Part shown: positions 19,340 to 28,988 of the stretch, one piece after another
How positions within the stretch are numbered: position 1 is the first letter of the stretch
How the letters are laid out: each line of letters begins with the position of its first letter
NCBI RefSeq assembly: GCF_016612505.1
Contig: NZ_JAENRR010000002.1
Coordinates: forward strand, 62,001-126,000
Direction: 5' to 3'
Source of the DNA: Carboxylicivirga marina
Lineage (GTDB): Bacteria > Bacteroidota > Bacteroidia > Bacteroidales > Marinilabiliaceae
DNA: 64,000 nt
Position numbers and translations under genes: made by a program
Notes under the pieces: model-generated
Database searches by the model: none
Told to the model about the DNA's origin: nothing
The model's input: only the letters and a program-made list of their open reading frames with translations

Positions 19340-19460
19340 TATGTAGCAAGTGACGTCTGCCCCTTCAGATAAATTGCTTTAAATATGTTTTGTAATCGAC
19401 GTAATGATAAGCTCCGCAAGTCAAGGGCTTATTCGCTGATATTTAAGTCGATTGTTCAAA

Positions 19461-19487
19461 AAGAGGCTGTCATAAAAACAGCCTCTT
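19461..19487 (-). terminator. Hairpin terminator after the VPS10/BNR gene
   Basis: A perfect 10-bp stem (19461-19470 with 19478-19487), 28 bp past the stop on the minus strand. Confidence 0.75.
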
Positions 19488-19514
19488 CATATTAAAATAA
19501 AATCTCATTTGCCT

Positions 19515-22500
19515 TTACCACCATCGACTGGTAGAAGGAGTATTGTATAAAACACCACCAGCTTCTTCAACTTCGTTTTCTAAGGCTGGTAGCTTTGTTT
19601 TAAACAATGCATCTAAAACATCTTCTTTTTCCTGATAGGCTTTAAGTGCCATCGCATACTGTTCTTTCTGAGCTCCTGTTGCATCAACCTGTGCGTACGA
19701 AGTGGCGTACATCGCGAAACGTACTCTGCTGCTCACGGTATTTTTAGCTCCGAAACCTCCTATAATCACTTTGGATACTGCATCGATTTCTTTTTGTACC
19801 TCATCCACTTTGCTGACCAATACATTGGCTTCAACAGGCGTTTTTGCCAGAATGGTTTTAAGATTCTCCAGGCGAGTATTCATCTCCTTAATCTTAGCTC
19901 TTGCTGCAGTTACCCGGGCATTTAAATCGCTTACATCTTTTAAGAATTCAAAATTAGCAGCGTAATTAGCCTTGCCCAATGCATTAGGAATAGAAACAAC
20001 ATTAAATGCTTGTTTGCCAACTAACCTAGTAAATGTTCCGGCCACGTTTTTGTCAATAGCCACTTTGTATTCTCCCGGTGGGACTTTTGGTCCTCGTGTA
20101 GTCAGGTAGGCTAAATCCCATGATAAGCTATTATAACCTTTCTTCAGATTGGTGCTGAGTTTTCGCATGATGTTGTCATTGGCATCATAAATGGTGAAAA
20201 TCAGCTTTGGTTTTTCTTCCTGTGATTCGGCCAATAACTCATCATCAGAGGCATATTTAAAGGTGCCACCAGACTTTTCGGCTGCTTTTTGAGCCTCTTT
20301 GCGTTTCTCCTTTAAGCTTTTGTAGCCTGTTTTAATATAATAATCAAACTTAACTGCAGGCTCCGGATTGGGCGTTCTGAAATGTACTTCACCCTGGTAT
20401 CTTAGGTTGCTGGAAGGAAAATACAGCAGCGCATCATTGACTTCAAACAGATGTGCTTGCTTTTCGCTGATTTCCTCGCTTAAAGTACGCAAGGCCGAAT
20501 AATTATCTAAGACATAAAAACCACGGCCAAAAGTAGCAACCACCAAATCATTTTCTCGTTTTTGAATGGTTAATTCTTTGACCTGTATAGTTGGCAAGCC
20601 GTTTTTGATTTGCACCCATTTTTCACCACCATCAATACTGGTCCAAACGCCCCATTCGGTGCCAATAAACAATAAATCAGGGTTCACATGATCTTCCTGA
20701 ATACAATAAACCGTTCCTGAAGGCAGATTAGATGCGATTGACGTCCAGGTTTTACCTTTGTCGGTACTTTTGATGAGGTAAGGTGTGAAATCACTGCTGT
20801 TCTTACGTCCGTCGAAACAAACATACACCACATTTTCGTTATGCATCGATGGAGTGATATAATTCACAAAGGTCATGTCAGGCACTCCGGTAAAGGTATC
20901 ATACTTCGTCCAGTTGGCACCATCATCTTCAGTTAGCCAGATTAAGCCATCATCGGTTCCGGCATAAAGCATGCCCTGTTTTAAGGGGGATTCTGTCAGG
21001 GCAAAAATATTCCCAAACTTCGATGTCGACATGTTCTTCGCTACCGCTTCAGGAGGCCATATCTTGCCCATCATTGGCAAGCTGTTCTGGTCAATCTGTC
21101 TGGTTAAATCAGCCGATATCTTTTCCCATGTACCACCCATATCCGTGCTTTTTAACACATAGTTGCCACCAATATACAGGGTCTTATTATCGAAATGACT
21201 CAAAAGGTATGGCGTATTCCAGTTCCAGCGATACTCTTCATCTATGGTTGGTTGTGGTTGAATGGAAATACTGTTCCCGGTTGTTCGGTCGTATCGTCTG
21301 ATGCCGCAATACTGCGATTCACAGTAGTGAATGTCAGGATTTTTAGGATCAGGTATCGACAGGTAGCCATCGCCACCAATGGCATAGGTCCAATCGGCAT
21401 TTACAATATTTTGGCGATGTGTTTGTGAAGGTCCAAACCACGAACCGTTATCCTGGGCACCACCATAGACATTGTAGAACGGATATTCGTTATCAGTTCT
21501 AACGTGGTAGTATTGTGTGATGGGCAGGTTACTGGCAAATTGCCAGGTCTTTGCGGCATCGTAGGTCTCATAGATTCCGCCATCGCAACCCATGATGTAA
21601 TGATCCGGATCTTCAGGGTTCATCCATATGGCATGATTGTCAACATGCTTATTTTTGCCTTCGATGCTTTCCCATGTTTGACCACCATCTACCGATCGGG
21701 CCGCGCGTGTATCCATTAATATAATCAAATCCGGATCGTAGGGAGCAGCATATAGTTCGTTATAATATTGTGGACTGCCCGATACTTTGTCACTTCTCTT
21801 TTCCCAGCTTTCGCCCATATCATTTGAGCGATAAACACCGCCTTTGTTACCCGGTAGCTCAATAACAGCATAAATAATATCAGGATTGGCAGGGGATAGG
21901 GCAAGGCCAATTCGACCCACATCACCACCAGGTAGGCCTTTCTTCAGTTTGGTCCAGCTTGCTCCGGCATCCACCGATTTATAAATGGCCGACTCAGGAC
22001 CACCATTGATTTTTGACCATACACGACGTTCGCGCTGATGAGAGGCCGCATATAGGATATCCGGATTTCTTGGATCCATCTCCAAATCTGATATACCGGT
22101 ATATTCGCCTATTTCGAGAATGCGTTCCCACGATTGACCACCATCAGTCGTTTTGTATAATCCGCGTTCTCCACCCGGACCCCAGGCTTGTCCTTGCGAT
22201 GCCACATAAACCACATTACTGTTTCGTGGATCGATCATTATTTTTCCAATTTGAGAACTGGTTTTTAAACCCATGTTGGTAAAAGACTTACCGCCATCAG
22301 TTGTCTTGTATACACCATCGCCATAGGCCAGATTACGTTGCGTGTTGTTTTCGCCTGTTCCTACCCAAACCACATTGGCGTTGTTAGGGTCCATGGCTAA
22401 GCAACCAATAGAAAAAACCGGCTGATCGTCAAAGATGGGCTCAAAGGTGGTACCATGATTAGTGGTTTTCCACAAACCACCAGATGCAACAGCAACATAA

Positions 22501-22736
22501 TACTCAGAAGTATTCTCGGGATTAACGGCAAAGTCGGAGATGCGTCCCGAATAAGCGGCCGGACCAATGTTCCTGAATTGGTACATGTTGAGCATTTCAC
22601 TTGTGAGGGCAAAGGGCTCTGACTTTGAAGAAGATTTTTTTTTGTTTTTCTGCGCATTGGATGGCAAGCTAAAAGCCATAAGGGCTATGCATAAAGCACT
22701 TGCAAGCATCCATCCTTTGTTTCTTGTTTGTGGCAT
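19515..22736 (-). CDS. Secreted VPS10/sortilin-type BNR-repeat protein
   Basis: 1073 aa with a signal peptide (hydrophobic 10-28, ending SNAQ). Residues 45-740 form beta-propeller repeats with many Asp-box motifs of the S-x-D-x-G-x-T-W type (STDMGGTWEK, SVDAGASWTK, SIDGGEKWVQ). The C-terminal part has an Ig-like segment and a helical region (about 925-1050). The family is common in Bacteroidota as a secreted glycosyl-hydrolase-like protein, but a substrate cannot be assigned. It is monocistronic and closed by a terminator; its 5' side faces the accessory island. Confidence 0.88.
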   Translation of the reverse strand: MPQTRNKGWMLASALCIALMAFSLPSNAQKNKKKSSSKSEPFALTSEMLNMYQFRNIGPAAYSGRISDFAVNPENTSEYYVAVASGGLWKTTNHGTTFEPIFDDQPVFSIGCLAMDPNNANVVWVGTGENNTQRNLAYGDGVYKTTDGGKSFTNMGLKTSSQIGKIMIDPRNSNVVYVASQGQAWGPGGERGLYKTTDGGQSWERILEIGEYTGISDLEMDPRNPDILYAASHQRERRVWSKINGGPESAIYKSVDAGASWTKLKKGLPGGDVGRIGLALSPANPDIIYAVIELPGNKGGVYRSNDMGESWEKRSDKVSGSPQYYNELYAAPYDPDLIILMDTRAARSVDGGQTWESIEGKNKHVDNHAIWMNPEDPDHYIMGCDGGIYETYDAAKTWQFASNLPITQYYHVRTDNEYPFYNVYGGAQDNGSWFGPSQTHRQNIVNADWTYAIGGDGYLSIPDPKNPDIHYCESQYCGIRRYDRTTGNSISIQPQPTIDEEYRWNWNTPYLLSHFDNKTLYIGGNYVLKSTDMGGTWEKISADLTRQIDQNSLPMMGKIWPPEAVAKNMSTSKFGNIFALTESPLKQGMLYAGTDDGLIWLTEDDGANWTKYDTFTGVPDMTFVNYITPSMHNENVVYVCFDGRKNSSDFTPYLIKSTDKGKTWTSIASNLPSGTVYCIQEDHVNPDLLFIGTEWGVWTSIDGGEKWVQIKNGLPTIQVKELTIQKRENDLVVATFGRGFYVLDNYSALRTLSEEISEKQAHLFEVNDALLYFPSSNLRYQGEVHFRTPNPEPAVKFDYYIKTGYKSLKEKRKEAQKAAEKSGGTFKYASDDELLAESQEEKPKLIFTIYDANDNIMRKLSTNLKKGYNSLSWDLAYLTTRGPKVPPGEYKVAIDKNVAGTFTRLVGKQAFNVVSIPNALGKANYAANFEFLKDVSDLNARVTAARAKIKEMNTRLENLKTILAKTPVEANVLVSKVDEVQKEIDAVSKVIIGGFGAKNTVSSRVRFAMYATSYAQVDATGAQKEQYAMALKAYQEKEDVLDALFKTKLPALENEVEEAGGVLYNTPSTSRWW

Positions 22737-22773
22737 GTGTTTGTATTTAGGTTATTATCTATTGAGCTAGTAT

Positions 22774-22818
22774 GGTCTCGCTATATGGCACTGTGCGATA
22801 ATAGCGTTTTGTAGGGCG
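22774..22818 (-). repeat. attC-like palindromic spacer B
   Basis: This shares a 23-bp core (22774-22796) identically with spacer A at 26826-26848. On the minus strand it folds as CGCTAT...GCAC-a-GTGC...ATAGCG. It lies just past the 3' end of the frameshifted gene at 22849-24244. Confidence 0.55.
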
Positions 22819-22848
22819 TTTTTATTTCATACCTCCTGATTTATGTAT

Positions 22849-24244
22849 TTAACCCATTTGTCCAATAGTAAAAAATAGTAACAGCAAAAGATATCCTATT
22901 TCTGATACCTGTTCATCGGATATTTGGTTTGTTGAATATAAAGGATACATTTCGGCACTTTTAATGTCCATTTTAGGTTTCCCTATAGTGGTGGTTGTTT
23001 CAGTTATAAAAACTTTATTTTTCGATAAGGATACCCCTGCTGAAGAATTACTTTTAGGATTCACATTAATTAAAGAAAGAACAGCTACTTCTATACCCCC
23101 CCAAAAAAATACTTACATAAGCGTCAATTTCTTTATATACCAATTCAAAGGGTTGATTATTGTATTCTCCAACTATGGAATATTTAGATTCCATCCAATC
23201 CTCGGTTCCCATCTTAAAATGTGCGTCTCTCCATTTGATTTCTATTGGTTCATGTTCCAAATATAATACAAACTGCGCGGTTAAAGATTCTTTTTGATGC
23301 AGTTGACCTGTTATCGGAGAAATAATCTTCCCCTCCACAATTTCATCGCTGGATATTTCTTCTGTTAATTCTGCTAGCCATTCTAACTTTACTCTCTGTT
23401 TGTTACCACTTATTGTTGTAATAGTACCTTGTCTTACTTGCGTTGACTCGTAACTGTAATACAATTCAATGCCTGTTAAACTTGAAAATAGACTTTTTAC
23501 TATATACTCCGATGTTAGTAATCCGCCCGTTCCCTTATCCCATCCTTCTTTATAATAAAATTCGTTTATGATTGCCGAATCTTTTAATAATCGGTATAAA
23601 GCATTGCTTTCTTTCATCATGGCTCCGCAAACTGCCAAAGTATATTCTTTATCAATTTGAATTTGTTGTTCCACCTGTTTTTTGACCATATCTAAAGAAC
23701 CTAGCGTAATCACCTTATTTGCATATTCTCTTTGACCAAGGCACTCTTCAAGTAATTGAATGAAGACGTTGGCAAAACTAGATTCGTCCAACCAAGCTTT
23801 ATTGCTTAATCTTATACTAACCGAGAAAGGTTCCAATTCGTGTTGCATGGTATTATCCAGTATTATCTTTTTCCCTGATTTAACAATTACATGCATGCTC
23901 CAAAGAATTCTAAAACCAACTGTACTTCGGGTTATAGCCGAGGTAATGGCAATTTGGGTTTCCTTAGTGCTTGTTTTCGGAAATTTGATCTTTGATTTTC
24001 CGAAAGCATTGATTAATCGATAATTTATATGGTCAGGCATTTTAATTTGATCTGTGGCAAGCTTTTGTGAAAGCCGACTCTTTATTTTTTGAATCAGCTC
24101 ATGTTCAAAACTCTTATTTTCCAGAAGATTAGGGAAGTTATATTCTGATACCCATCTAAGTGAATGTTCCAGTTGCATTACTTCTTGACTTTTCAATTGG
24201 ATGAAAAAAAGAAAGCACAGAACCATTAATATAAATCGTTTCAT
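22849..24244 (-). pseudogene. Secreted protein gene frameshifted at a T7G7 tract
   Basis: The first frame (from 24244) codes for a signal peptide (MKRFILMVLCFLFFIQLKSQ) and about 370 further residues, then runs out of frame and stops at 23066. The break lies at seven T plus seven G on the coding strand (23109-23096). Removing one base there joins the frame directly to a 71-residue tail (stop at 22849) that ends in a hydrophobic segment, giving 464 aa. No family was recognised. The break may be a sequencing error, decay, or a phase-variable tract. Confidence 0.7.
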
Positions 24245-24595
24245 ATACTATTTATTTTTAGGTTTACTTAATGGATACATTTTACAGTAATGTCCTTCTA
24301 ATCAATCTTAATTTTGCTATTTTACCTGTTCAAATTATGTGAGTTTGCGTAAAATTTGCCCTAATGGCCTCGTATAAGAATAGTAGCCGAATTAGAAACC
24401 ACCTCACTATCCCCATGCATGAGCCGAAGCTTTTATTTTGGTTATAAATTTAATTTTATTGCTTACCAAAACAGAAGTTTTGGTGATGTTCATTGCTTGT
24501 GCAAAAGCCAGACTAATAGCTATTAATAGCTATTTTTTTTACATTGTTGTGCATAGGCTATATGTACTGATAATTTAACTAGTAGTATAACTTAA
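24245..24595. other. Intergenic stretch with a plus-strand terminator-like hairpin
   Basis: 351 bp with no convincing gene. It holds a hairpin AATAGCTA/TAGCTATT (24515-24534) followed by T6 on the plus strand, although no plus-strand gene precedes it, and a small hairpin near 24470. A GAGCCGAAGCT word near 24422 recurs at about 25763. Confidence 0.5.
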
Positions 24596-25519
24596 TTATA
24601 ATCTTAATGTATATGGATAATCTATTAACAGAAAATGTGGAGGTAGCAACAACAGCATTTCATTACCCTCTTTTTGTTCGTATTTCAATGTAATTGTTTC
24701 TTTTAGCTCTCCTGATTCATCATACACTTTTCTTTCTAATAAAAAGCCTTGTGAATTAAACGTTGAAATTGCGGTCTCGAAATGTTTTATTTCAATGGGA
24801 ACAGTATGTGTGTTGTAAACACTGTATTCTTCCCCTAGAACATTATCATTACTGTATGAATATTCTTTTTCTGTAGTTTTAAGGAATTCCCCAGAATCAG
24901 CAATTTCATATGAAACCTCTGAAATTACTTTTGTGCCGGAATAGGTTCTAATCATTTTACCACTTGGCTGGTAATCGCCATAGCTTCCATTTAGATTATA
25001 TTCTCATGAAAATGTATTAGCTTTTGTTAACAGGTCGTTATTGTATTCAAAGATGATTTTAAAAACATCCTTTTTTTCTCTTGAAATATCGTCAATTCTA
25101 TCTTCTACCATTTCTGTAATTTTATCTCCGGAATAGGTGTAGTTGTAATAATCATCTCCCCATATACCTGTACATCCAATTACCTGCCCATTATCAATTT
25201 CATACTCACGGTATGATACAGGTGCAAATACACCCGAATAATTGACAGTTGTAATATCTGCTGTTACATAGTTTCCATTGTAATTGAATACGGACGTGCC
25301 GTTTAGAATCAATTCACCGCTTTCGTCCGACCTGTATTCATTTATTTCAACTAACCTGTTACCACTATAAGAAAAATGAGATTCTGAAATATATTCTGAT
25401 GTTATTCTGGCCATTTGAGAGATGCGAAAGGTATCTGTAGATGAAGGGGTGGGATTGTCTTCCTTTTCACATGTGGTAAAAATCACGATTGCTAATATAA
25501 AAAGTAGTACCCTTTTCAT
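24596..25519 (-). pseudogene. Lipoprotein gene interrupted by an in-frame TGA
   Basis: The start was chosen at 25519 (MKRVLLFILAIVIFTTC), a clear lipoprotein signal with Cys17. The frame shows YD-repeat-like strands (FSYSGNRLVEINEY, YNYTYSGDKITEMV) reminiscent of DUF4595-type proteins. It stops at a TGA (25004-25006) and continues in the same frame for another 135 codons (EYNLNGSYGDYQPSG...) to 24596, with the same repeat character. A single base change thus splits a protein of about 305 aa. TGA would arise from TGG by one substitution. Confidence 0.75.
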
Positions 25520-25791
25520 ACCAATAATTTTTATTAAAGGTACAGAATTAAAGACAAATAGCAAAGCTAATTGATATTTCAGATTTATGTTCTTATAAAT
25601 AATTTAAGGATCAATGGAGTGTTATTTTTCCTGTCTGTCACTATTAATATGGCTCTATTATCAGAGAGTTGAACTCTCGGTATTCGGGTCATGGCTAAGC
25701 CTAACGGCCTGCCGCATGGTGTGTAAGGGAATTTGGTCTTACTAAACTTTCAAATTGTGTGGAGCCGAAGCTAAAGACTTACCAATATGCT

Positions 25792-26233
25792 TTAAGCGCG
25801 AATGCACAATTGCAGCGTGTTGTACCCAGTTTTTCTTAATCTGCAATCTTTCTGTTCACACCAACCTTCATACTCTTCATTTATTAGCTTTAATAGCCTT
25901 TTTTGTTCTTTAAATACTTCATTACTTAAAGAATTAATGCCAGTGTATTTTATAGCCAATTGTCTGTGAGCCATTCGATATGTAACTCTATCAAAAACCC
26001 AGAAAAATATCAATTTCAGACTGTTGGAATTCAGACGCTTGACTTTAAATCTATTCTTTCTCACAACAAATCGCAGGAAGTTACTTCGATAGATTTCAAC
26101 GTAAGAGTCGATTTTATTTTTCGTTTTCTACTTTATCCAAAACAATTTCTTTAATGAATTCATTGGCAGCTTGGAATTCCAAATTGGGTATAACCACTTG
26201 AATAAACGTCCGTTTTAATGGTGTGTATTTTAT
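25792..26233 (-). pseudogene. Frameshifted hypothetical gene
   Basis: A 90-residue frame (start 26064) is open further upstream without a start, and a second frame just ahead (26233-26114) reads IKYTPLKRTFIQVV... to ...LDKVENEK. The two meet at about 26115, where a one-base shift would give one protein of about 145 residues. The likely start is ATA at 26233, perhaps a mutated ATG. The product is basic (RKNRFKVKRLNS) and no family was recognised. The state of the gene suggests decay. Confidence 0.45.
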
Positions 26234-26268
26234 GTTTTAAATAGTTTCTATTTTTTTTGAATATCAAT

Positions 26269-26799
26269 TTATTTTAATTCTATTTTATCTATCAAGAACT
26301 TAAATTCTTCTTGACTATTATTCCCGATCAAAAAGGCTATTTCTTCAATATAGTCATTCGAAAAATTTGGTTGGTCAAGTTTTCTACCCCTGAAAGAAGG
26401 ATACATATCTTTTAGAAGAATTTGTATTTCTTGCCATTCTCCCGTTGTCGAAAAAGGTGATATGTAGGAATAATAATCATCAGAATTGGATTTTATCCTA
26501 AATTGATATTTTTTACCATCTCCCCTAATCTTAAGAATAATCTTAGTAGACTCCCTAATTAGTGTTTTTTCGAACCTATAACGGACAGAAGAGAATCCTC
26601 CATTGTTCTCCAGTGATATAGCACCTTCAAAAACACCATGGCCTTCAGCACTTAACTTAAAGGTACCTGATGATTTTCCTCCCATCACAACATCATCAAC
26701 AATTATCCAGTTTTCAATGTTTGTTTTTTTGTTAAAATCAAAGATTATGTGTGAGGTCATATAGGTTAATATTATTGTTATATAAATTAAGCACTGCAT
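26269..26799 (-). CDS. CIA30-family protein
   Basis: 176 aa with a hydrophobic N-terminus (signal or anchor, 1-16). It matches the CIA30 jelly-roll domain: FDFNKKTNIENWIIVDDVVMGG, then GGFSSVRYRF, RIRGDG-like KIRGDGKKYQ and a C-terminal EIAFLIGNN. In mitochondria CIA30 helps assemble complex I; bacterial relatives are carbohydrate-binding-like proteins of unknown role. It is one of the few intact genes of this island. Confidence 0.85.
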   Translation of the reverse strand: MQCLIYITIILTYMTSHIIFDFNKKTNIENWIIVDDVVMGGKSSGTFKLSAEGHGVFEGAISLENNGGFSSVRYRFEKTLIRESTKIILKIRGDGKKYQFRIKSNSDDYYSYISPFSTTGEWQEIQILLKDMYPSFRGRKLDQPNFSNDYIEEIAFLIGNNSQEEFKFLIDKIELK

Positions 26800-26818
26800 A
26801 ATAAATTGTTTTTATTAT

Positions 26819-26882
26819 TTACAACGGTCTCGCTATATGGCACTGTGCAATAGCATGTGCTATAATAGCGTGTTGAATTGTA
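26819..26882 (-). repeat. attC-like palindromic spacer A
   Basis: On the minus strand ATTCAAC (fits RYYYAAC) and GTTGTAA bracket nested arms CGCTAT/ATAGCG and GCAC/GTGC. It has the same 23-bp core as spacer B. It sits directly past the stop of the broken hydrolase gene. The resemblance to an integron attC site is structural; no integrase gene is in the window. Confidence 0.5.
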
Positions 26883-26894
26883 GTTCGGTATTTT

Positions 26895-27938
26895 TTATCT
26901 TTTCCTATCCACATCTTTAATAAAACTAATCAAACCTCTGAAATATGCTTCCTGATCATCATACATAGCAGAATGACTTCCATTTGGGCAATATAAATAT
27001 TTCCCATTTTTAACCTTAGTAGACATCCATTTCATATGCTCAGGGTCCATTGTATCATATTTAGCTCCAATTGTTAATGTAGGAACTGTTATTTTACTCA
27101 AGTCCTTACTTCTGTCCCAATTCTTCAATTTTGCATCACCAACAATTCCAAATTCACTGGGACCTTGCATTGCTAAGTACAATGCATGATTACCCTTGGC
27201 AAAAGTTCTAGATATCGGCTCCGGCCACTCTTTCTCAGGAATTCGAAGCAAATGTTTAGAATAGTAATGTTTTCTCAGAAGTTACATATACTTCGGATTA
27301 TCAAATTCTCCTTTTGCTTCAATTTCTTTTACTTCCTTTAAAACTTCACGAGGAAGCTGAGGTCCCAGTACTTCACTTGCATATTTATTATAAAGAGGTA
27401 TTGATGATACCATATTAGAAATAATCAGTCCTTTTAGATTTTCTTGGTATTTCAAAGCATATTCAATCCCAAGAATTCCACCCCATGAAATGCCAAACAG
27501 GTAGAAATTTGATTTGTCGAGCTCAAGTGCAACTCTCACCTGTTCTACCTCATCCACAAATCTTTCCAGATTCCATAAGCTGGAATCATCTGGCTGATCA
27601 CTATATGCAGACCCTAGCTGATCGTAGTAATAATATTCAATATTTTTACGAGGAAAATAAGAGTCAAAACATTCGAAAAATTCATGAGTTGAACCCGGCC
27701 CCCCATGAAGTAAAAGTACTTTTATCTTAGGATTATTCCCGACTCTTTTAGTCCAAACCTTATATTCACCGGAAGGTGTATTAATCGGGATCATTCTGGC
27801 TCCCCCACTCAATTTATCATCCCGGCCGGAATAATCAAAATAGCTACTTTCTGTTACTTTACCATTGTTGGTATCCTGAATATTGGAACAACTCTGAGTG
27901 ATTAGAAATAATAAATAAAACAACCAAAAGATCTTCAT
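26895..27938 (-). pseudogene. Proline iminopeptidase-like alpha/beta hydrolase with an in-frame TAA
   Basis: Lipoprotein signal (ITQSC, Cys17), oxyanion region LLHGGPGSTHEFF, nucleophile elbow GISWGG, later Asp in YDTMDPEHM and His in NGSHSAMYDD: the full S33 catalytic set. A TAA (27282-27284) splits the 347-codon frame after NPKYM, within the cap domain, and the same frame resumes with LLRKHYYSKHLLRIPEKEWPEP. GAA to TAA is the simplest change. The catalytic Asp and His lie after the stop, so the product should be inactive. Confidence 0.85.
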
Positions 27939-27974
27939 AATATATGGTTTTAGTTACTATGTCTTCTAAAATGC

Positions 27975-28030
27975 ACTACAACGACAGTCTGTCTAAAAAC
28001 GATTTATGCTAGCGCATTATTAGTTAAATA
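27975..28030 (-). repeat. attC-like spacer C
   Basis: On the minus strand ATTTAAC (fits RYYYAAC) at one end and CGTTGTAG at the other, 35-40 bp apart. The latter shares CGTTGTA with the end of spacer A. It lies just upstream of the broken hydrolase. The inner arms are weaker than in A, so support is limited. Confidence 0.35.
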
Positions 28031-28091
28031 TAGCTTTAAGTTCTGAGAGTTAAAAAGGGAATGTGTTTTTACGTTCATTTCTTCCAAATAA

Positions 28092-28768
28092 CTAATCATG
28101 CTCATATATAGCGTTTTTGACCTTTTTAAACGCATTAAATAGGCTTAAAACACCTATTAACAAATCTAACCGCACAATATTAATTAAGAGACAATAGGCT
28201 GTCATTATGAAGCCAACATCTGCGCTGGCTCTGCTAATAGACTTTTTTGTTATGATATGATCAAAACCCCATTGACGTTTAATGGTACCATAGGAATGCT
28301 CCACAATGGCCTGTCTGCGTTTATAAAGTTTCGGGTTTGCTTCAATTCTTGCTTTATTAGCAGCTACATGGTTTCAATATTACGTTTACACTCTTTTTCA
28401 AGGGAGCGTGATGAACGAATGCGGTTTAGATATCCATAAATAAACAATCGTAATAAATCACCAGGGTGGTAGCTTGGGCGTCCATTCTCCCCAGCTTGCA
28501 TATCAAATCCCAACTCTTCTAAATCAAGATGTGACCCAAAGGCATCTATCAACCTGACTTCATTATCAGCTTCAATAGCATCATCAAGCGTAAGGGTGAA
28601 TAATTGAATTTGAGAGCGGTTTTGACCTTGGATGTATTTCATACCTGAAGATACAAAAAAACTGATCTCGTGATTCTTAGTAGATAGGTTTTTAGACAGT
28701 CTGACGGTTGGCGGAATGAAGCGTTGGCGATTTAACGAAACCTTACCACCAAACACTCTCTGAGCCAA
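28092..28768 (-). mobile_element. IS1182-type transposase remnant with an internal deletion
   Basis: The first 130 residues (from 28768) are the N-terminal DUF772-like part: RLIDAFGSHLDLEELGF, then GRPSYHPGDLLRLFIYGYLNRIRSSRSLE. After KRNIE the frame is lost. Another frame resumes with ARIEANPKLYKRRQAIVEHSYGTIKRQWGFD and the C-terminal end of the DDE domain, stopping at 28092. The middle, which would carry most catalytic acids, is missing, about 250 residues by comparison with the family. No terminal inverted repeats were identified. Confidence 0.85.
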
Positions 28769-28799
28769 ATCTTTTATTTGTTTTTACCTTTTTTATAAA

Positions 28800-28818
28800 G
28801 CCAAATCAAAGATTTGGC
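28800..28818. other. Hairpin beside the transposase remnant
   Basis: A perfect 8-bp inverted repeat (28800-28807 with 28811-28818), 32 bp upstream of the transposase start. It may be part of the element's end or a terminator. Confidence 0.4.
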
Positions 28819-28988
28819 GGTGGTCGATTAACCAACGTCACCTCCAAATCCTCACGAACGCCAATTGGTTTATACTAGGGTGTTAGCATGTGTTATTAAT
28901 TATCTGTATTATAAATGCTGGATAAGTCTTGATAAGACAAATTACTTTTCCTTTTTGAATTAAAATAATATTTCATTTCTAGTAAACC

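Noticed and set aside
22849-23064. A 71-codon frame as a separate small gene
   Set aside because: It lies directly after the frame break of the upstream gene and continues it when one base of the T7G7 tract is removed, so it is reported as part of that gene.
25004-25006. TGA as a recoded tryptophan or selenocysteine codon
   Set aside because: Other genes of the window use TGA as a normal stop (for example the LAS-type gene at 17246-17248), no SECIS-like hairpin was seen right after it, and nearby genes are also broken.
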